DNA from: Crocinitomicaceae bacterium
GTDB lineage: Bacteria > Bacteroidota > Bacteroidia > Flavobacteriales_D > Crocinitomicaceae
NCBI GenBank assembly: GCA_021740745.1
Contig: JAIOZF010000019.1
Span: forward strand, 1-41,557
Length of the DNA: 41,557 nucleotides
Direction: 5' to 3'
In this document: positions 8,931-17,483 of the stretch, piece after piece
Position numbering within the stretch: position 1 is the stretch's first letter
Layout: each line of letters opens with the position of its first letter
Notes under the pieces: generated by a model
What the model was told of the DNA's origin: nothing
Database searches by the model: none
What the model saw: only the letters and a program-made list of their open reading frames with translations
Made by a program: the position numbers and the translations under genes

Positions 8931-8951
8931 TTCAGATTCATGTTATATGCT

Positions 8952-9377
8952 ATGCGTTCTATTTTACTTCTTTCTGTTTTGTTCCTCACAAATGTTCTTT
9001 TCTCACAAAAAAATGATTTGAACGCACAATTGATTGAAACATTTATGCATACCTCATCTGCGCAACAAACCAATCCAAAACGCAGTTTAATGTTCAGTAA
9101 GAACGTAGAAAAAGAGAGGATTGGTATTATAAAAGCTGGATTTGCCGGATTGATGTATCTCTATCAAAATATATTCTCAGAGCAAATTAGTGCAGCTTGT
9201 ATGTATGAAATAAGTTGTTCAGAATATACCAAACGTCAAATAGAAGACAAGGGTTTAATTTTAGGATCAATAAAAGGATTTCATCAATTAATGCACTGCA
9301 CACATGGTGCAATTGAAGAGGTTCCCCCTTTCATGAAGTCTAATTACTCAGCTAAAATAAAGAACAGTGTCGATTAG
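8952..9377 (+). CDS. exported YidD-domain protein
   Basis: The 141-aa product has a signal peptide (MRSILLLSVLFLTNVLFSQ) followed by a YidD-type domain at about residues 57-118: GLMYLYQNIFSEQISAACMY, then CSEYTKRQIEDKGLILGSI and a third Cys in LMHC. Canonical YidD is an 70-90-aa inner-membrane-associated protein that helps YidC insert proteins; it has no cleavable signal peptide. Here the domain appears to sit in the periplasm, which is odd. I chose ATG 8952 because it begins a clean signal peptide and lies 21 bases after a -7 box; ATG 8940 and TTG 8928 are in-frame alternatives. The stop overlaps the next gene's GTG start by 11 bases. Domain call is good; role is unknown. Confidence 0.75.
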   Translation: MRSILLLSVLFLTNVLFSQKNDLNAQLIETFMHTSSAQQTNPKRSLMFSKNVEKERIGIIKAGFAGLMYLYQNIFSEQISAACMYEISCSEYTKRQIEDKGLILGSIKGFHQLMHCTHGAIEEVPPFMKSNYSAKIKNSVD

Positions 9378-10149
9378 GTTAACGGTCTTTTTTGTGGTGT
9401 TTTCGATCCAATCTTTGTTTTCACAGATTGACAATACTTTTTTAAAACATTTGTCTGATAACAATTTGAAAATCGAATATTTTTCATACCTCCAAAATAC
9501 CACTTGTTCAAATGACACCTTAGATTTCTATTTTTCAAAATACCATTTTCAATTTGGAGATGACTCATCGTTCCTCGTTCACGCTGCCAGAGCAAAAAAA
9601 TTATTGAAACAAGACACTTCTTTGTTGATACACTATTCGAAACATTTTTTAAATAAAGAAACGCAACAATCGAACGAATGGTTCAATTCGATTTTAGACA
9701 CTAGTTTACTTTTAAATGATCAGTTAAAACAATTGCATTTGGTTTATAATTTAACTCAATATCCACTTGAAACCGTCGAATTGCCCTTGCAATTGCAAAA
9801 GGACTATCAATTGTATTATAGGGCTACGAAAAAGAAACCGATAGTAGCGGGATTATTCTCTGCAATTATACCAGGTACTGGTTTACTTTACCTCAACAAA
9901 CCAAGAGCTTTCGCGAGTAATTTGGCAATAGTTGGTGGTTTCGGTTATCAAACGTATGAATCTTCTAGAATTTTTGGTTGGCAACACCCACTTACCATTA
10001 TTAATGCTGCATTTTTCTCAGGCTTTTACCTCGTTAATGTTATTGGTTCTTATCTTGAAGTGAAGAAAAACTTACGCGAACGTCAAAAACAATACTTAAT
10101 TCATGCTTCAACGTATTACGCTGATACTTATCCTTCATCTCTGTATTAA
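9367..10149 (+). CDS. exported protein with C-terminal PGTGLL hydrophobic module
   Basis: I do not recognise a characterised homologue. The 260-aa product starts at GTG 9367 (MSIRLTVFFVVFSIQSLFSQ, a signal peptide), overlapping the YidD-like stop by 11 bases. Residues 20-155 look like a helical, tetratricopeptide-like soluble part. Residues about 158-230 hold a hydrophobic module with IIPGTGLLYLNKPRAFASNL and two or three likely membrane segments, resembling the PGxG-type modules of DUF5683-like membrane proteins. The C-terminus is charged (KKNLRERQKQ). The next gene encodes a protein of the same architecture. Confidence 0.65.
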   Translation: MSIRLTVFFVVFSIQSLFSQIDNTFLKHLSDNNLKIEYFSYLQNTTCSNDTLDFYFSKYHFQFGDDSSFLVHAARAKKLLKQDTSLLIHYSKHFLNKETQQSNEWFNSILDTSLLLNDQLKQLHLVYNLTQYPLETVELPLQLQKDYQLYYRATKKKPIVAGLFSAIIPGTGLLYLNKPRAFASNLAIVGGFGYQTYESSRIFGWQHPLTIINAAFFSGFYLVNVIGSYLEVKKNLRERQKQYLIHASTYYADTYPSSLY

Positions 10150-10921
10150 TCAAGTTTTTGGTCAACAACAGTATGCAGTTAATCTTCTTGGTTTTGAAGA
10201 ACGAATTTTCCGTGCCAATAAAGATACAGTTGATGTGATAAAACTCGAGAAAATAAATTACATGATCAATGCTGATTCTACTAAGGGGCAAATTGTGAGT
10301 GAATTAAAACGTGTGAACTATAGTTCATTACCAGATTCCTTACGTGTAAATGCCCTTTGGAATGCGGCCTTAATCGCTTATTTAAATAAAGAAATTGATT
10401 TATCGTTTCTTTACTGGAGTAAATACAACACCTTAACTAATGACACCAGTACACAAAGTATCCTTTTAGGTTATTTAACCAGTGAAAACCTCAACAAAAC
10501 AATCAATCGTTCTCTTTATGCCAAACTAATAAGTTGCGACAGTCAATTTGTTCAATTTGACAATGAATTGCACAAGTCGATTGAGTTAAAGGGAAATACT
10601 TTCAAAAAAGTAAGTTCTCTTTTGCTTCCAGGTTCTGGACTTTTAATAAATGGAAATATTGGTAAAGGACTGCTTTCAATGGGTTTAAACACAGGGACCT
10701 TCTTTTTTGTTCGCTTTTTAATTAGCAACAACGCTTGGGTTAATTCCGTTCTATGGGGAAGCAATTTAATTGGTAAATTCTATTTAGGGGGTTATCGATT
10801 GACAGTAAAAGAAATTGACAATAAACAAGGTCGCAAACAAAAGATGCGCGCTGAAACCAGCGCGCATCTATTAACATCTATTCTTGATAAATATCCTTTA
10901 TCCCTTCGACTAGTCTACTAG
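10103..10921 (+). CDS. exported protein with PGSGLL module, paralogue of upstream gene
   Basis: This 272-aa protein overlaps the previous gene by 47 bp in another frame. It has a signal peptide (MLQRITLILILHLCINQVFGQ), a helical soluble region (about 25-165) and a C-terminal hydrophobic module at about 170-235 with LLLPGSGLLINGNIGKGLL. The layout matches its neighbour, so the two are probably distant paralogues. The function is unknown. The 3' end carries a strong hairpin (10842-10869) that appears to serve as terminator for the opposing gene, so residues KMRAETSAHL are encoded within the stem-loop. The last 12 bases overlap the end of the convergent gene. Confidence 0.65.
   Translation: MLQRITLILILHLCINQVFGQQQYAVNLLGFEERIFRANKDTVDVIKLEKINYMINADSTKGQIVSELKRVNYSSLPDSLRVNALWNAALIAYLNKEIDLSFLYWSKYNTLTNDTSTQSILLGYLTSENLNKTINRSLYAKLISCDSQFVQFDNELHKSIELKGNTFKKVSSLLLPGSGLLINGNIGKGLLSMGLNTGTFFFVRFLISNNAWVNSVLWGSNLIGKFYLGGYRLTVKEIDNKQGRKQKMRAETSAHLLTSILDKYPLSLRLVY
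10831..10869 (-). terminator. intrinsic terminator inside an opposing coding sequence
   Basis: A perfect 12-bp inverted repeat (10842-10853 and 10858-10869) with a 4-base loop (AAAC). The GC-rich core is GCGCGCTG. On the minus strand it is followed by TTTGTTTGCG, fitting a Rho-independent terminator 41 bases after the stop of the 580-aa gene. On the plus strand no T-run follows. It lies wholly within the coding region of the convergent plus-strand gene. Confidence 0.75.
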
Positions 10922-12652
10922 TTCAATCTTTCCGATATACGCATCTTGAATTTGGCCAACTTGTGTGAGCACTCCTAAAATAAGGAAAACCGGTGGACAT
11001 AAACAAGTTGAGAAAATCCATGGTGCAATGTGTTTTCTACTCGATATTAAGTAAAACTTATCATTTGCGGATGTAATTGAAGTCGCTGCGCAATATTTCT
11101 TATCAGATTTTTTAACTCCTTCTTCATTAATTACAACGTTCTTTTTCTCATTTGCTCCGGTTTCTTTATCAAAAACACCATACTCTAATTTGTCAATAGA
11201 CTCTGCTGCACTTTTTCTTGACTTCTTTGTTTTTTCCTCAGCTTCCAAATTATAACTGGACCCATAAGATACAATGTATGAATCTTCATCCTCAATTATA
11301 CGTAAATCGTATACGTCCCAACCGCCATAGGTTACTCTTCTATCGATATTTGAACTCCAAACTATTTCTCCTTCGCTGCTCAATTTAAATACAGTTACAT
11401 TATCCTTTTGACACTTATATACCGTTCGGCAAGTTGTTCTTCCATTTGCATCAGTAGTACAAACTTCGTATGAATAATTGTTCATTTTTGAGCAAAAAAC
11501 AATCATATTACCCTTATCATCTACTTTGATATGCTCAATTACAAATGATTTAGATAAAGCATCTTTATCCTTCTCTGCTTCCTCTTCTGCATTTTTCTTT
11601 TTTGAGTTGGTTTTCAACTTGTCTTCTTCATCTTCTTTGAATAATTCATCTAACAACTCTTTATCGAAATATGTATAAACCATTTCTGATACCTCAAAGG
11701 TCTTAGGATCTATTTCACGGTAGCAAAAACCATGTGTTCTCATGCCCTTCGGATCTTTATTGAAATCACTAAAGAAGCCCAAAATTTTCACTTTATTATC
11801 GATCTCAACTACTTTAACATTGAATAAACTTGTGTTCTCATCATTCATGTCAATCATTTCAATATCGCCACTTTCAATCGATAAAATTGAAACATAAAAC
11901 TCATACTTATACTCTATCGTTTTATAGAAAAGTCCAGAACGTTTCTCACCAGATTTAATACTATATGTCTCATTGAAATAAAAATTATCGTTGTTATCTA
12001 ACATATAACTATTAACCGCAAAAACATCTTCGTTTTGAATACCATCTGGCAAAAGCATATTAACATCGCTTTTTACCAGTTCTTCCAATTCTAAATCAAA
12101 AACTGAATAATAGAACTGAATATTATTTTCACCACTTTCTAAACGTGACAGTACAATTTTCGTCTTGTTATGAGTAATAGCTGGAAAAACATTGTCTCGT
12201 TTAGAATCTTTAGGGATGGTCATCAATTTCTGCATTTTAACATCTCTATCAAGATTCAAGGTGTATGCTTCTGCATATATTTGAAGTTCCGTTTTACTCT
12301 CATCACTGTAAAAAATATAAATTCTATCATCAATGAACTTAATTTGTTCTTTCAATTTATTTCCCAAATCAGCCGCTCTTGCTTTATCTTTCTTATCAGC
12401 GATAACTAATGAATTTACTTCCTTCATTGTTGCTTTATCGAAAACTCCAATTCGATTAATGACAACCTCTTGTTTCTTATTTCTTGACTGAAACTCTACA
12501 TAAATGTTCGTTTCTGTCTCCCCAATAAATCGACTAACAAAACCATCTTTGTTTAGTTTAAGTGTCATTTTATCAGAAAAATTTACTTTCATGTCCTGAC
12601 CAAAAATGCTTGTTAAAAACAAGGTTAAAATTGCTGTTGTAATTAATTTCAT
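10910..12652 (-). CDS. exported protein of unknown function
   Basis: I do not recognise this 580-aa protein. It has a signal peptide (MKLITTAILTLFLTSIFGQ) and a long beta-rich body with repeated short YxxxVSILSIE-like strands suggesting a beta-propeller-like or repeat fold. Residues about 334-370 are highly charged (DEEDKLKTNSKKKNAEEEAE), a likely flexible insert. A following segment has cysteines in YEVCTTDANGRTTCRTVYKC. Near the C-terminus there is a hydrophobic stretch with CLCPPVFLILGVLTQVGQ that could be membrane-inserted. It follows mfd by 88 bases on the same strand and converges on the YidD-domain operon with a 12-bp overlap. Location is probably periplasmic or outer-membrane. Confidence 0.65.
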   Translation of the reverse strand: MKLITTAILTLFLTSIFGQDMKVNFSDKMTLKLNKDGFVSRFIGETETNIYVEFQSRNKKQEVVINRIGVFDKATMKEVNSLVIADKKDKARAADLGNKLKEQIKFIDDRIYIFYSDESKTELQIYAEAYTLNLDRDVKMQKLMTIPKDSKRDNVFPAITHNKTKIVLSRLESGENNIQFYYSVFDLELEELVKSDVNMLLPDGIQNEDVFAVNSYMLDNNDNFYFNETYSIKSGEKRSGLFYKTIEYKYEFYVSILSIESGDIEMIDMNDENTSLFNVKVVEIDNKVKILGFFSDFNKDPKGMRTHGFCYREIDPKTFEVSEMVYTYFDKELLDELFKEDEEDKLKTNSKKKNAEEEAEKDKDALSKSFVIEHIKVDDKGNMIVFCSKMNNYSYEVCTTDANGRTTCRTVYKCQKDNVTVFKLSSEGEIVWSSNIDRRVTYGGWDVYDLRIIEDEDSYIVSYGSSYNLEAEEKTKKSRKSAAESIDKLEYGVFDKETGANEKKNVVINEEGVKKSDKKYCAATSITSANDKFYLISSRKHIAPWIFSTCLCPPVFLILGVLTQVGQIQDAYIGKIELVD

Positions 12653-12737
12653 AGAAATTTTAGTTATAGATAAATACTGATTTTATTAGTTGTGAAAAAT
12701 TGTATTGCGTAAAAATATAATTAAATTTTAATTACAG

Positions 12738-12755
12738 CCACTAAAGGCTTAGTGG
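12738..12755 (-). terminator. hairpin overlapping the mfd stop codon
   Basis: Perfect 7-bp stem CCACTAA/TTAGTGG with a 4-base loop. The TAG stop of mfd lies within the hairpin. The minus-strand downstream sequence is AT-rich but has no immediate T-run, so it may be a weak terminator or a 3'-end stabilising structure. Confidence 0.35.
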
Positions 12756-15700
12756 AACCTCTAAAATGTTTCCAATTTGCTCGTAGGCATGGCGAATGTG
12801 TCGAACATCCGAAAAAATGATCCGTAATCGGTCATTTTGTTCACTAAGTTTACAAGCATGTCCATTTTTTTGGATGTGACTTAACACTTTTGTGAAGATA
12901 TCTGTTTCATAGAAATGTGATTGCGGATCGGTAATGAAATAACCCACCATCTTCCCTGATTTGATAACTAATCGTTCTAAGCCCATTTCTTGTGCAAGCC
13001 AGCGGAGCTTAAAAGATAAAACCAATTCATTTACTTGTTTTGGAAGTGGTCCAAATCGATCAATCAACATTTCAGCGAATTTCTGCAAAGCCTCTTCATC
13101 CTTTAAGCTGTCCATTTCTTGGTAGAGACTTAAACGTTCTGCTACATTATTCACGTAATCATCAGGGATTCTCACCTCCAAATCTGTTTCGAGAATACAA
13201 TCCTTCACAAAGTTTAGAAGTGAATCTGTTGTGCGCTCTTCAAACAATTCTTTGAACTCACTTTCTCTCAATTCTTCAATAGCTTCATTCAAAATTTTCT
13301 GGTACATCTCGAAGCCTATTTCAGAAATAAATCCGCTCTGTTCTCCCCCTAACATATTTCCAGCTCCGCGAATGTCCAAATCTTTCATCGCAATATTAAA
13401 TCCAGATCCCAAATCTGAGAACTGCACCAATGCCTCCAAACGCTTTCGTGAATCTGAGGTCATGATACTGAAAGGTGGCGCCACCAAGTAACAAAATCCT
13501 TTTTTATTACTTCTTCCAACACGCCCTCGCAACTGATGCAAATCACTTAAACCAAAGTTGTGCGCGTCGTTAATAATAATCGTATTTGCATTCGAAATAT
13601 CTATTCCCGATTCAATAATGGTTGTTGCCAATAGAACATCATACTCACCATTGATAAAATCGAACATGATTTTTTCGAGCTGTTTACCATCCATTTGTCC
13701 ATGGCCAATTCCTACGCGCACACCTGGGCAAAGTCGACTAATCATCCCTGATATTTCACGAATATTCGATAAGCGATTGTGTACAAAAAACACTTGGCCA
13801 CCGCGACTCACTTCATATGCAATGGCATCGCGAATCGTTTCTTCATTAAAGTGAATGATTTCCGTCAAAACTGGTTGACGATTCGGCGGTGGTGTGTTGA
13901 TAATACTCAAATCACGCGCTCCCATCAATGAAAACTGCAAGGTTCTAGGAATAGGCGTCGCAGTTAACGTTAAGGTATCAACGGTTGCGCGAAGTGTTTT
14001 TAATTTGTCCTTCACCGATACTCCAAACTTTTGCTCCTCATCAATGATCATCAATCCAAGATCCTTGAATTTCACTCGCTCCGCAACAATCGCATGTGTA
14101 CCAATCAAAATATCAATTTTTCCTTCCGCCAATTGCTTGAGAGTTGCAGTTGTATCCTTTGCCGATTTAAATCGATTAATATAATCCACTGTAACTGGAA
14201 AATCTTTCAAGCGTTCCTTGAAACTGCGGTAATGTTGCATCGACAAGATTGTGGTCGGCACTAAAACCGCTACTTGTTTCCCATCTGTTGCAGCTTTAAA
14301 TGCTGCTCGAATTGCAACCTCCGTTTTACCAAAACCAACATCTCCACAAATCAATCGATCCATCGGAGTTGGCGATTCCATATCTTTCTTGAAGGCTTCC
14401 GTTGCTTTTAATTGGTCGGGCGTATCTTCATACATGAAGGAAGCTTCCAACTCATTTTGCAGGTATGTGTCTTCATTAAACGCAAATCCAGGTTGACTTT
14501 TGCGTTTTGCGTATAATTGAATGAGATCATAGGCCAATTCCTTGATCTTCTTTTTTGTTTTATTCTTAAGATTTGTCCAGGCTTGAGTGCCCAATTTATT
14601 CATTTTGGGAACAGATCCATCTTTGCCTGTGAACTTTGAAATACGATGCAAAGAGTGAATCCCGACATATAAAACATCGCCATCCTTATACACTAATCGA
14701 ATAGCTTCTTGCGGTTTACCGTTTACATCAATTGTTTCTAAGCCAGAAAATTGTCCAACACCATGGTCAATGTGAGTCACATAATCTCCCTTTTGCAGGT
14801 TGTAAATTTCTTTAAGTGTTAAGGCTTGTTTTGCTTGTCGAAAACCTTCTTTTAATCTAAATCGATGGTAACGTTCAAAAATCTGATGATCCGTATAGCA
14901 AACCAATTTTATACTTGGAGAAACAAATCCTTCATGCAAAGCTAGGTTCATCGACTTTACATCAACTCCACCTCCGATGTCATCAAAAATCTGATAAAGT
15001 CGATCTATCTGCTTCGGCTGATTTGAAAAAATCAAATTGGTATACTGTTGTTCCGTTCGATTCACCAAATCGGTGCGCAGCAAATCAAAATTCTTATTGA
15101 AGCTCGGTTGCGGTAGGAAATCAAACTGAAACACTTGATCTGCCTTGTAATGGTATTCTGGCCCCCATTCTATGCATGAATAGGCTTCAACCTCTAACTT
15201 CGCCTCTGTGGGGTGTAAATACAATTCACTGGGTAATGTGCGTTTGATTGTTTCAGAAAGACCAGTATATATCTTTACTGATTTTTCGTATTCCTTTTCT
15301 AATGTAGAGGTAAGTTGATCGAACGAAGACAACCAAAGCGTTACGTTTTTCCCTAAAAAAGCAAAGAAACTTCCATTTTCTTCCAAGCTCATATGTCCCT
15401 GAACATTGGGAATAATATTGAAATGTTTAAAGTTTCCAATCGATAATTGAGAAGATGCGTCAAACGTTCGAATCGACTCTACTTCATCCCCAAAAAATTC
15501 AATTCGAAAAGGGTGGTCATTTGAAAAAGAAAACACATCTACAATTCCACCGCGAATAGAAAATTGACCTGGTTCATAAACGAAATCTACTCGGTCAAAA
15601 TGGTATTCTAATAACAATTCATTGATAAAATCAATCGAATATGTTTTTCCAACTTCTATGCGAAGCGTATTATCAGCTAGTAATTTTTGCGTTGGAACTT

Positions 15701-16091
15701 TTTCAAAAAGCGCTTGAGGGTATGTTACAACCCAAACATTGCTTCCATTATTTATCTTTTCTAAAACCTCAGCTCTTGAAACGACATTTGCGTTGTCTGT
15801 CTCTTCCATTTGATATGGAACACGATATGAGGCTGGATAAAAAAGGATTCGCTTGTCCTCAGGGAACAATCCCTCAAGATCATTCAAGAAATAAGCCGCC
15901 TCTTCTTTGTCATTTAAAATAAATAAATGGTGTCCTGGAGTTTGCTCAGCTAAGGCAGAGGCGCATAAGCTTTTGGAAGAACCAACAAGGCCTTTCCAAT
16001 GTATTCGTGTACTCGCATATTGCAATTGATTAGCTGTTTCATCAATCGCCTTTATTTTCGAGAAGTACCGTTTAAGATCTTTTAATTCCAT
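12741..16091 (-). CDS. mfd: transcription-repair coupling factor Mfd
   Basis: Mfd is an ATP-driven DNA translocase that removes RNA polymerase stalled at lesions and recruits UvrA for nucleotide excision repair. The 1116-aa length fits the family. Visible in order: an N-terminal UvrB-homology module, the RNA-polymerase-interacting CarD-like domain near residue 430 (LQKGDYVTHIDHGVGQFSGL), the helicase core with Walker A GDVGFGKTE near 580 and DEEQKFGV near 682, the second RecA domain ending in QLRGRVGRSNKKGF, and the C-terminal UvrA-regulating domain. The start lies 3 bases after the fbp stop, so the two are co-transcribed. uvrC is also in this window. Confidence 0.97.
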   Translation of the reverse strand: MELKDLKRYFSKIKAIDETANQLQYASTRIHWKGLVGSSKSLCASALAEQTPGHHLFILNDKEEAAYFLNDLEGLFPEDKRILFYPASYRVPYQMEETDNANVVSRAEVLEKINNGSNVWVVTYPQALFEKVPTQKLLADNTLRIEVGKTYSIDFINELLLEYHFDRVDFVYEPGQFSIRGGIVDVFSFSNDHPFRIEFFGDEVESIRTFDASSQLSIGNFKHFNIIPNVQGHMSLEENGSFFAFLGKNVTLWLSSFDQLTSTLEKEYEKSVKIYTGLSETIKRTLPSELYLHPTEAKLEVEAYSCIEWGPEYHYKADQVFQFDFLPQPSFNKNFDLLRTDLVNRTEQQYTNLIFSNQPKQIDRLYQIFDDIGGGVDVKSMNLALHEGFVSPSIKLVCYTDHQIFERYHRFRLKEGFRQAKQALTLKEIYNLQKGDYVTHIDHGVGQFSGLETIDVNGKPQEAIRLVYKDGDVLYVGIHSLHRISKFTGKDGSVPKMNKLGTQAWTNLKNKTKKKIKELAYDLIQLYAKRKSQPGFAFNEDTYLQNELEASFMYEDTPDQLKATEAFKKDMESPTPMDRLICGDVGFGKTEVAIRAAFKAATDGKQVAVLVPTTILSMQHYRSFKERLKDFPVTVDYINRFKSAKDTTATLKQLAEGKIDILIGTHAIVAERVKFKDLGLMIIDEEQKFGVSVKDKLKTLRATVDTLTLTATPIPRTLQFSLMGARDLSIINTPPPNRQPVLTEIIHFNEETIRDAIAYEVSRGGQVFFVHNRLSNIREISGMISRLCPGVRVGIGHGQMDGKQLEKIMFDFINGEYDVLLATTIIESGIDISNANTIIINDAHNFGLSDLHQLRGRVGRSNKKGFCYLVAPPFSIMTSDSRKRLEALVQFSDLGSGFNIAMKDLDIRGAGNMLGGEQSGFISEIGFEMYQKILNEAIEELRESEFKELFEERTTDSLLNFVKDCILETDLEVRIPDDYVNNVAERLSLYQEMDSLKDEEALQKFAEMLIDRFGPLPKQVNELVLSFKLRWLAQEMGLERLVIKSGKMVGYFITDPQSHFYETDIFTKVLSHIQKNGHACKLSEQNDRLRIIFSDVRHIRHAYEQIGNILEVPLSL

Positions 16092-16094
16092 TCG

Positions 16095-17096
16095 TTATTT
16101 CAACATGCTCATTGCTTTCTCAACCATGTTCTTTGATCCTGTGAAAAATGGTACGCGTTGATGTAAACGGGTTGGTTCAATATTCAGTACTCTTTCTCTT
16201 CCAGTGGTTGCCAATCCACCTGCTTGTTCAGCAATGAATGCTAATGGATTACATTCGTATAGCAAACGCAACTTTCCTTCTGGAGAAGTAGTTGTATCGG
16301 GATAAATATAAATTCCTCCTTTGATCATATTGCGGTGAAAATCTGCAACAAGTGATCCGATGTATCTTCCAGAATAGGGAGCTCCTTTATCGTTTTCAAA
16401 ACTTTGGCAATACTGCACATAGTCTTTAATTCCCGACTCGCAAATATCTATATTGCCTTCGTTCATTGCATAAATGCGTCCTGTTTCAGGCATTTTCATG
16501 TTAGGATGCGACAAACAAAACTCACCAATTGATGGATCCAATGTAAAACCATTTACACCACGACCAGTTGTATAAACAAGCATTGTTGATGAACCGTATA
16601 AAACATAACCAGCTGCTACTTGTTCGTTTCCTTTTTGCAACATATCGTCAAGCGTCGCAAGTGAACCTTGTTCAGATTTTCTTCGGTAAATGGAGAAAAT
16701 GGTTCCAATAGAAACATTCACGTCAATATTAGAAGAACCATCAAGTGGGTCAAAAAGAACTACATATTTCCCGTTTTTAGCTGTTTCTGATTGAAAAGCT
16801 AGGTAATCATCATTTTCTTCCGAAGCAATTCCACAAATCTCTCCTCCATTTTCGAAGGCTTTGATGAATTGTTCGTCTGCTATCACATCTAATTTTTGTT
16901 GCTCTTCACCTTGAATATTTGTTGCACCATGCGCTCCCAAGATGTGATCTACTAATCCAGCTTTACGCACATCCCTACTAACGATTTTTGAAGCAACAGC
17001 AATATCATTCAAAATACGGGATAATTCACCAGTAGCATTAGTAAAATCTGCTTGGCGATCCATGATGAATTCATTGAGTGTGATAACTTTTGACAT
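16095..17096 (-). CDS. fbp: fructose-1,6-bisphosphatase class 1
   Basis: It hydrolyses fructose-1,6-bisphosphate to fructose-6-phosphate in gluconeogenesis. The start chosen (ATG 17096, [15 protein letters not shown]) gives 333 aa, the normal length; the open frame extends 29 codons upstream with no family similarity. Metal/substrate motifs are intact: [30 protein letters not shown], the [19 protein letters not shown] segment, and the C-terminal [20 protein letters not shown] near-consensus -7 box (GATATTTG) lies at 17112-17119. It is followed by mfd after 3 bases. Confidence 0.96.
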   Translation of the reverse strand: MSKVITLNEFIMDRQADFTNATGELSRILNDIAVASKIVSRDVRKAGLVDHILGAHGATNIQGEEQQKLDVIADEQFIKAFENGGEICGIASEENDDYLAFQSETAKNGKYVVLFDPLDGSSNIDVNVSIGTIFSIYRRKSEQGSLATLDDMLQKGNEQVAAGYVLYGSSTMLVYTTGRGVNGFTLDPSIGEFCLSHPNMKMPETGRIYAMNEGNIDICESGIKDYVQYCQSFENDKGAPYSGRYIGSLVADFHRNMIKGGIYIYPDTTTSPEGKLRLLYECNPLAFIAEQAGGLATTGRERVLNIEPTRLHQRVPFFTGSKNMVEKAMSMLK

Positions 17097-17111
17097 TTCG
17101 ATTATTTTTTG

Positions 17112-17119
17112 CAAATATC
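17112..17119 (-). promoter_or_regulatory. near-consensus -7 box before fbp (GATATTTG)
   Basis: One mismatch to TAnnTTTG, 15 bases before the fbp ATG and downstream of the terminator at 17151-17188, so it would drive fbp-mfd. No clear -33 TTG. Confidence 0.3.
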
Positions 17120-17150
17120 GGTAAAATGCTTGAACCGATAGTGCTGGATG

Positions 17151-17188
17151 AAAACAAAAAAGGTTGCTGAGTAACTTCAACAACCTTT
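17151..17188 (-). terminator. Rho-independent terminator after small membrane protein gene
   Basis: On the minus strand, GGTTGTTGA pairs with TCAGCAACC (one G-T wobble) around a 6-base loop, extended by AAA/TTT, then a T6 run. It lies 21 bases after the stop of the 63-aa gene and separates it from fbp. Confidence 0.8.
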
Positions 17189-17208
17189 ATAATATATTCA
17201 ATCGAATC

Positions 17209-17400
17209 TTACTTTAATTGATTCGGATCTTTTGCAGCTTTGTCGCTCATTTTCTTTTGAAGGTTCAACCAATAGAACAATCCAACAAATCCTAAGACGA
17301 TTACTGAATAGTTAAAAATGTTTCCAACCCATTCAAATGGTAAGAATGCGATGTTTGTCATAAAATCGCCTAATCCGTAAAAAATTGTAGAAGAGCTCAT
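17209..17400 (-). CDS. small membrane protein, DUF6341-like
   Basis: The 63-aa product starts MSSSTIFYGLGDFMTNIAFL, contains one clear membrane helix (about 29-47, YSVIVLGFVGLFYWLNLQ) with a second hydrophobic stretch before it, and ends in a charged tail (KKMSDKAAKDPNQLK). It resembles a short conserved family of Flavobacteriia of unknown function (DUF6341-like; recognition from memory). A longer frame begins at 17457, but ATG 17400 gives the typical beginning. It is downstream of rsmA and followed by a strong terminator. Confidence 0.7.
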   Translation of the reverse strand: MSSSTIFYGLGDFMTNIAFLPFEWVGNIFNYSVIVLGFVGLFYWLNLQKKMSDKAAKDPNQLK

Positions 17401-17483
17401 AATTATAAATGTATTGAACACCACAAAGAAAATGATTTTTCTGAAACTACAAGACAATTCGAACAGAAAAATGCACTTTCCGT

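Noticed and set aside
8928-8951. TTG 8928 or ATG 8940 as start of the YidD-domain gene
   Set aside because: Both lie within or next to the -7 box; ATG 8952 gives a clean signal peptide and the 21-base spacing seen elsewhere.
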